A stretch of 64,000 bases of DNA, taken from NCBI GenBank assembly GCA_963663975.2, contig CAXXRA010000005.1:248001-312000 (forward strand). Reading direction: 5' to 3'. Shown piece after piece: positions 59,067 through 64,000 of the stretch. Origin of the DNA: JANQRX01 sp963663975. Its GTDB lineage: Bacteria; Pseudomonadota; Alphaproteobacteria; Rhizobiales; Kaistiaceae. The notes under the pieces were generated by a model. It ran no database searches and was not told where the DNA came from. It saw nothing but the letters and a program-made list of their open reading frames with translations. The first letter of the stretch is position 1, and each line of letters starts with the position of its first letter. A program made the position numbers and the translations under genes.

Positions 59067-60035
59067 TCAGCGAACGAAAAGACGCCGCTCGGTCCCGGTC
59101 AGCCGCTCAGCGCCTTCATCGGTCACAAGTATGGTATCGCTGAAGGCTAGTCCCTGAGCGTAGGTGTACATATGGAATACCATGTTGCTCTCGAGCAACC
59201 AATCTGAGTTCGCCAGGAAGGCGCGGGTGAAGTCGCTCGTCACCGGCAACCCGATATAGCCAAGCGTGTAGCCGGTGTAATTGTCGTAGTACTCCCGCAA
59301 TCCTGCGGCTACCACGCCCTCGCGCAGGATCCGATCGATGTCGCCGGCGCGTGCACCGGGGCGCATGGCGTCAAACTGGCGGTCCTGGAGTACGATCAAT
59401 GTGTTGGCCACATGCGTGAGATCGGGTTCGGGCTCACCGATCACGGTCGAGCGCATGATCCGGGCGCCATAGCCGCGGTAAAGCGGGATCGATTCGATGC
59501 GCAGGATGTCGCCGGGCGCCAGCCGGTGATCGCCGAGCCGGCCATGCAGCGAACCCGACCGCTTGCCCCCGGCGAGTAGCAGATTACGGCCATTGTCGGC
59601 CCCGGCCTTGAGCGCCGTAGCATAAAAGGCGGCAGCGCATTCACGCTCGCTGACCCCGGCGGCGGCTGTTTCTACAGCGGCCATCAGCGCCACATCGGCG
59701 ATCTCACCGGCGCGCCTAAGACACGCGATCTCCTCGCCCGATTTGAGGAGGCGGATCTCCCAGATCACACGCGAGAAGTCGAGAAAGTCGAAGGGGATAA
59801 CAATTTCTGCCCCAATGCGGAGGCATTCCGCCTTCTCGCGGGAGCTAGCGCCGGTAAGTTCGTCCGGTAGGGTCAACGCATTTAAGCGACATCCACCGGA
59901 TGACTGGCTTGCTACGCTCAGATTGCCGCCAGAGATGGGCATTGGCAAGGCCGCAGTTTGGCCAAGCGGAAAACAATGCACCAAAGCCGGTGATGTCAGT
60001 CCGTCGCTAGCCGGGAATCTCAATTTCGTCTTCAT
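59067..60035 (-). CDS. M24 metallopeptidase-family protein with altered metal site
   Basis: A 322-residue pita-bread-fold protein. The typical linker LLKSGEEIACLRRAGEIADV is followed by the C-terminal domain with LGDHRLAPGDILRIESIPLY, RGYGARIMRSTVIGEPEPDL and MVFHMYTYAQGLAFSDTILV. In active M24 enzymes the metal ligands are D, D, H, E, E. Here the first Asp is Glu, the second appears as Arg and the HG motif is GY, so canonical dinuclear metal binding looks lost. ATG 60035 with GGGAGAGG upstream is preferred to a TTG at 60083. The N-terminal domain is short for DoeA/creatinase relatives. Confidence 0.75.
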   Translation of the reverse strand: MKTKLRFPASDGLTSPALVHCFPLGQTAALPMPISGGNLSVASQSSGGCRLNALTLPDELTGASSREKAECLRIGAEIVIPFDFLDFSRVIWEIRLLKSGEEIACLRRAGEIADVALMAAVETAAAGVSERECAAAFYATALKAGADNGRNLLLAGGKRSGSLHGRLGDHRLAPGDILRIESIPLYRGYGARIMRSTVIGEPEPDLTHVANTLIVLQDRQFDAMRPGARAGDIDRILREGVVAAGLREYYDNYTGYTLGYIGLPVTSDFTRAFLANSDWLLESNMVFHMYTYAQGLAFSDTILVTDEGAERLTGTERRLFVR

Positions 60036-60507
60036 CAAGACGCACACCTCTCCCTTGGTTTGTTGGAACTCATGACAACCCAACGCGTCACGCCGGTGCT
60101 GAATCAGCTGGCGGTAGCAGTTCGGCCATCAGCCGCAGGATGTCGGCGAACAGATGACGAGAGATGGCGACCTCAGCCATCTGGAATGTAATATTTGATA
60201 TCTGTCGCGCGATGGGGTCCGTCAGGCCGGGGATCTGTCATCGCGATCGTGCGCGAGGACATCGCCGATCTTCTAGGCCTCGACGGAAGTCTACCGTGTA
60301 CGGCACTGGCCGCGCGGATTGCCGCAATATGCGATCGGCCACGGCCAGCTTGTAAAAACCCTCGAAGGCGCAAGTGATCTTATCCGGGCTATTCGTGACC
60401 GGGAATTTCATCGGCGGCGTCTCGGTCGCAAACTGCCTGGCATCCGCATGCCTGACCGCCGGCAGGGTCAGCCGGCACCTGCAAGGCCAATCAATTCGGA
60501 GGGCCAA

Positions 60508-60650
60508 TCAATTCGGAGTGTGGTCACGAACCTGACGTGCTCCCACAGAGCAGCGCCGCAGGCTGATCAGAAACGTCAGCTCCCTCGGCCTGCCGCCGGG
60601 ATTGCCGGACTGACCCTTACTTGGCGCAGTTCCTCGTTCTCCTGGGCAGA
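60508..60650 (-). other. Possible DUF5681-like phage fragment in a gene-poor stretch
   Basis: A short minus-strand text contains APSKGQSGNPGGRPRELTFL, which resembles the SGNPxGRP motif of DUF5681 proteins encoded near phage terminases. No complete gene surrounds it. The rest of 60084-60715 shows only a tandem 18-bp repeat (GGCCAATCAATTCGGA twice, near 60485-60520). Confidence 0.35.
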
Positions 60651-60715
60651 AGCATTCATGCTCGGCCGCGGATGCGGCCCGACTGGTTCGGTGTGCGCCT
60701 TCTCGATCTGCCGGC

Positions 60716-62013
60716 GGGACTGTCAGGAATTCTGTGCTTGAGGCCATGATGATGGAACAGGAGGAATCATCACATGGCTATCGACAAGGACGTATTGGAC
60801 CGGTTGCTGGCAGGCCGCGATCCCGATGAGGTGTTTGCCAAGGACGGGTTGCTCGACGGTCTGAAGAAGGCGCTTTCGGAGCGCATTCTCAGTGCCAAAC
60901 TCGACGAGCATGTTGAGGATGAGCGCGCGCAAGGCAACGCCAATCGCCGCAACGGTCATTCGAAGAAGTCGGTTCTGACCAGTACGTCGAAGATGAGGCT
61001 GTCGATCCCGCGCGACCGGGCCGGCACCTTTGATCCGAAGCTGATCGCCAAATACCAGCGCCGCTTCCCCGACTTCGACGACAAGATCATCTCCATGTAC
61101 GCCCGCGGCATGACGGTGCGCGAGATCCGCGGCCATCTGGAGGAACTCTACGGCATCGACGTATCTCCAGACCTGATCTCGGCGGTCACCGATGCGGTGC
61201 TGGAGGAAGTGGCGGAATGGCAGAACCGCCCGCTCGACGCCTGCTTTCCACTGGTGTTCTTCGACGCGATCCGGGTCAAGATCCGGGACGAGGGCTTTGT
61301 GCGTAACAAGGCCGTCTACATCGCGCTCGGTATTCTTGCTGATGGGACGAAAGAGATCCTCGGTATCTGGATCGAGCAGACCGAGGGCGCCAAGTTCTGA
61401 CTGCGCGTCATGAACGAGCTGAAGAACCGCGGCCTCAGTGACATCCTGATCGCCGTCGTCGACGGCCTGAAGGGCTTCCCCGAAGCCATCACCGCCGTGT
61501 TCCCCGATACGGTCGTCCAGACCTGTATCGTGCACCTGATCCGCCATTCGCTGCGGTTCGTGTCATGGAAGGATCGCAAGCCCGTCGTGCCGGCGCTCAG
61601 AGCCATCTACCGGGCCAAGGATGCCGAGGCAGGGATGAAGGCCCTGGAGGCGTTCGAGGCCGGCCCGTGGGGACAGCGATATCCGGCGATCGCCCTGAGC
61701 TGGCGGCGCAACTGGGAGCACGTCGTGCCGTTCTTCGCTTTCCCCGAAGGCGTCCGCCGGATTATCTACACCACGAATGCCATCGAGGCGCTGAACTCCA
61801 AACTGCGGCGTGCCGTTCGTACCAGGGGTCACTTCCCCACTGACGATGCGGCGATGAAGCTGCTATATCTGGTCTTGAACCACGCGGCCGAGGAATGGAA
61901 ACGACCACCGCGCGAATGGTTCAAGGCCAGAACACAGTTCGCCGTCATCTTCGGCGAACGGTTCGTCAGCCAATGACGAAAACGGCCTCAAGCACAAAAC
62001 TTCCGACAGTCCC
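60716..62013 (+). mobile_element. IS256-family insertion sequence with 9-bp target duplication
   Basis: The left end GGGACTGTCAGGAATTCTGT and the inverted right end GGGACTGTCGGAAGTTTTGT, both continuing GCTTGAGGCC, are the terminal repeats. TCTGCCGGC is present on both sides (60707-60715 and 62014-62022) as a perfect direct repeat. The single transposase gene carries a stop codon. Confidence 0.93.
60774..61976 (+). pseudogene. IS256-family (Mutator-type) transposase with an in-frame TGA
   Basis: One frame of 401 codons interrupted only at 61398-61400, where AAG TTC TGA replaces the expected Phe-Trp (EGAKFW is conserved). The first part has GNANRRNGHSKKSVLTSTSK, MYARGMTVREIRGHLEELYG and the first Asp region (PLVFFDAIRVKIRDEGFV). 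The second has the Asp region DILIAVVDGLKGFPEAITAV, CIVHLIRHSLRFVSWKDRK, and the Glu region TTNAIEALNSKLRRAVRTRG. A single G-to-A change in a Trp codon explains the loss, so the element became immobile recently. Confidence 0.92.
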
Positions 62014-62044
62014 TCTGCCGGCTGCTGATGCCACGGCCTTCGAG

Positions 62045-62911
62045 TTAGCGCGTGACAATCAAAACGGCCCCTGCGACCACAAACAACGCAACCAACGCAT
62101 GGCGCGTTCCGAGCCGTTCCCGGTGGAAGAGAAACGCACCAAAGGCCAGCGCCCATAGCGGAGTGGTTGAGGCAAGCGACGCCGCGACCACTACGTCGCC
62201 CATGTTAATCGACATATTCAGCGCCAGCATCCCGCCGCCATTGACGACGCCGCTCAACGCAAACCACGTATGGCCACGCTTCGCCCAAGGCTCTTGGGGT
62301 ACTTGCTTTGAGACAAGCATCAACACGCCGAGAATCACCGTCGAGGTAGTCGCCATGACCAGCGTGGAAAATAATGGGCTCGGCACCTCGGCCAAACCGA
62401 CCTTGGTGATCGGATGGACGATTCCGCGCACAAACGCCGCGCCGAGTGCCAGGCCCAACATCCAGAGCGGCCAGCCACGCGGGATCCCGCGTCGTGCAAG
62501 CGCCGAGATCATCAGCCCGCCGACCATCAACAAGAGACCTGTCGCCGGTTGCAGTCCGAATGGCTCGCCAAGGAACACAACCGCGGGCAGCACGGCGAAC
62601 AGCGGTGCGGACGATCCGATAGCGGATGTCAACGCCGGCCCCACCAAAGCTACCGCCCCGATCTGCATCCTCGCCGACATCGCCGGAACCATGAGGCCGC
62701 AGAGCCCGAACAGCAGCGCCGCCTCAGTCGCCCACCAGCGCCACTCAACGTAGAGCGGTGAGAAGAGCCAGAACACGACCGCCATCGCGCTGACGGCAAC
62801 GAACGTGCCGGTGAGGCCATCGGCATCGTCGAGCCCCTTGTTTTGGATATGGACAGCTAGCCCAAATAGAGCACCAGCTGTGAGCGCGAGGAGTGCAGGC
62901 GCAAAGCTCAC
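62045..62911 (-). CDS. EamA/DMT-family transporter
   Basis: A 288-residue inner-membrane protein with ten predicted helices in two EamA repeats: the first runs from PALLALTAGALFGLAVHIQN to GLLLMVGGLMISALARRG, the second from PLWMLGLALGAAFVRGIVHP to LVALFVVAGAVLIVTR. Such proteins export amino acids or metabolites. The next gene upstream (same strand, about 200 nt away) is an M20 peptidase, so export of a hydrolysis product is conceivable. The gene begins 29 nt beyond the right end of the IS256 copy. Confidence 0.88.
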   Translation of the reverse strand: MSFAPALLALTAGALFGLAVHIQNKGLDDADGLTGTFVAVSAMAVVFWLFSPLYVEWRWWATEAALLFGLCGLMVPAMSARMQIGAVALVGPALTSAIGSSAPLFAVLPAVVFLGEPFGLQPATGLLLMVGGLMISALARRGIPRGWPLWMLGLALGAAFVRGIVHPITKVGLAEVPSPLFSTLVMATTSTVILGVLMLVSKQVPQEPWAKRGHTWFALSGVVNGGGMLALNMSINMGDVVVAASLASTTPLWALAFGAFLFHRERLGTRHALVALFVVAGAVLIVTR

Positions 62912-63111
62912 CGGCTCACCGGAGCGGATGCCGAGCGACGACCAATATTCCCACGATGCTTTTCTGTGACCGTGTGGATGGCTCTAGCATAATGTTCGGG
63001 CAATGGTGGTGGCCGCAAGAATGCAAAAAGAGCCCACGATCCCGGCGGCCGACCCCCGTTGGCGCCTTTTCACGACCGCCGCGGCGAGGGCGTGCTCGCC
63101 CAATACCCTGC

Positions 63112-64000
63112 CTACGGGAAAAGCCGCAGGATGGTAAGCGCCATCGCCTGAGCGCGTGGTACCAGGGTGTCCAACTCGATATACTCTCGTTGGGTATGAC
63201 TGCCGCCACCGACCGGGCCGGTGCCACAGAGCGTCGGTGCGCCGGCGCTCGAAGCAAGGCCCGCGTCCGAGCAACCGCCGGAGGTCTCTGGCCCGACCTT
63301 GAGTCCGACATCACGCGCCGCCGCCTCATAAATCTCGTAGATCTGACGCGAAGCTTCTGTTTGGCGAAGCGGTTCGAATTCGCCGGTGATGGCCAGGCTG
63401 GCGCTTGTCCCGGGGACGTCGATCTCATCGACGATACGATTAATCCGATCAAGCATGCGTTCGCGATCCGGCGTATCCAAATAACGCAGGTCAATCTCGC
63501 CAAAGGCGTCGGGAGCGATCGTGTTGACGGTATGACCTCCGCCCACGCGCCCGACATTCACTGTGATGGCGCGATCGAGGTCAGTGAGCGCATGCAGCGC
63601 CTGGATCTTGCGTGCCGCGGCCTCGATCGCGCTTGCACCGTCGGCGAAACTCGAGCCCGAATGGGCGGCCTTGCCCTCGACGTCGAAGCGCATGAAGACT
63701 CCACCCTTGCGAGCGACAACCACATTGCCGGTGGGTCGGCCCGGTTCGGAATTGAAGACCACGCTAGCGGCCCCCGCCTCGCGCTCGATCAGCCCGCGGG
63801 AGGACGGCGACGCGATCTCCTCGTCGGCGGTGAAGAGGCCGACAAGGGGGGCACGCGCGGCGTTTAGACGGGCCATTGTAACGAGCACTGCGGCATTGAT
63901 GACGAGACCGCCTTTCATGTCACAAACGCCTGGGCCGAAGGCCCGCCCGTTCTCAACCCGGAACGGCCGGCGCTCTGCTTCGCCAGCGGCAAAGACCGTG
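63112..64000 (-). CDS. M20-family peptidase (glutamate carboxypeptidase-like), 5' end outside window
   Basis: At least 295 residues of a di-zinc exopeptidase. The visible sequence starts before ENGRAFGPGVCDMKGGLVIN, where the bridging Asp lies in CDMKGG. The catalytic Glu pair is in FTADEEIASPSSRGL, a Zn-ligand Glu in FNSEPGRPTGN, the dimerisation domain from VARKGGVFMRFDVEGKAAHS (with the conserved His) and a final His in GGGSHTQREYIELD. This pattern fits the CPG2/ArgE-like subgroup. The frame is open to the window edge, so the start is not visible. Confidence 0.9.
   Translation of the reverse strand, partial: TVFAAGEAERRPFRVENGRAFGPGVCDMKGGLVINAAVLVTMARLNAARAPLVGLFTADEEIASPSSRGLIEREAGAASVVFNSEPGRPTGNVVVARKGGVFMRFDVEGKAAHSGSSFADGASAIEAAARKIQALHALTDLDRAITVNVGRVGGGHTVNTIAPDAFGEIDLRYLDTPDRERMLDRINRIVDEIDVPGTSASLAITGEFEPLRQTEASRQIYEIYEAAARDVGLKVGPETSGGCSDAGLASSAGAPTLCGTGPVGGGSHTQREYIELDTLVPRAQAMALTILRLFP

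Overview
This window comes from a high-GC alphaproteobacterial chromosome, probably a Rhodospirillales- or Rhizobiales-like lineage. The evidence is: an NDUFS4-type accessory subunit of respiratory complex I, which bacteria outside this class mostly lack; the operon order aminotransferase - hom - glpX - recJ; a tandem double cold-shock-domain protein; an AapJ-type amino-acid binding protein; and a CbtAB-type cobalt uptake system under a B12 riboswitch. These are family-level arguments read by eye; no search was run.

Layout. 1-5.5 kb: a minus-strand cobalamin operon, riboswitch - cbtB - cbtA - cobU/cobP - cobW - cobN, with cobN running off the left edge. 5.5-16.5 kb: housekeeping genes: tRNA-Asn, cysteine synthase, an AlaX editing protein, a mercaptopyruvate sulfurtransferase, an OmpA-family protein, an amino-acid binding protein, metC, a PAP2 phosphatase and a membrane glycosyltransferase. 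16.7-19.8 kb: a decayed sensor/transporter gene that carries an expanded 10-bp repeat and is joined out of frame to a headless ABC substrate-binding protein. 19.8-33.6 kb: a mosaic of tRNAs (Arg, Pro, Glu), a complex I subunit, a two-gene spermidine-synthase-like unit, a cold-shock protein, glyoxalase, a HigBA-type toxin-antitoxin pair, PilZ, cupin, PPi-type phosphofructokinase, ankyrin, VOC, an APH-like kinase and an SDR. 33.6-34.2 kb: a broken collagen-like gene with a 174-bp tandem duplication. 34.4-40 kb: recJ, glpX, hom and an aminotransferase, all minus strand. 41-43 kb: a secreted protein and RhlE. 43.1-44.4 kb: a small module of SLOG protein, ComF-like phosphoribosyltransferase (frameshifted) and a 43-residue protein. 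44.5-53.6 kb: a defective lambda-type prophage with structural genes from portal to tape measure only. 53.6-57.3 kb: an IS3 element, a truncated IS1380 transposase, a second diverged head-decoration gene and a broken nuclease, i.e. the relic of a second related prophage. 57.5-64 kb: SDR, GntR regulator, M24 and M20 peptidase homologues and an EamA exporter, interrupted by an IS256 element with a perfect target duplication.

Mobile DNA is the main theme. Two identical 841-bp IS5-family copies (21278-22118 minus, 40036-40876 plus) are each bounded by CTAG. A separate family of palindromic, MITE-like elements (14551-14825, 21002-21277, 38583-38753, and an end fragment at 40011-40035) also has CTAG termini. 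In all three complete copies the terminal CTAG supplies, or before the IS insertion supplied, the TAG stop codon of the co-oriented upstream gene. Both IS5 copies abut such an element. This family is the most interesting unexplained structure here. The next most interesting are the ComF/SLOG module beside the prophage and the 10-bp repeat tract that sets the reading frame of the sensor gene.

Functional links. The cobalamin operon couples cobalt entry (CbtAB) to cobalt handling (CobW), chelation (CobN) and lower-loop assembly (CobU/P). cysK, sseA and metC make a sulfur amino-acid neighbourhood. The aminotransferase - hom - glpX - recJ block is a conserved alphaproteobacterial unit now interrupted by a MITE. 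The right-hand end looks like a peptide or amino-acid-derivative catabolic region.
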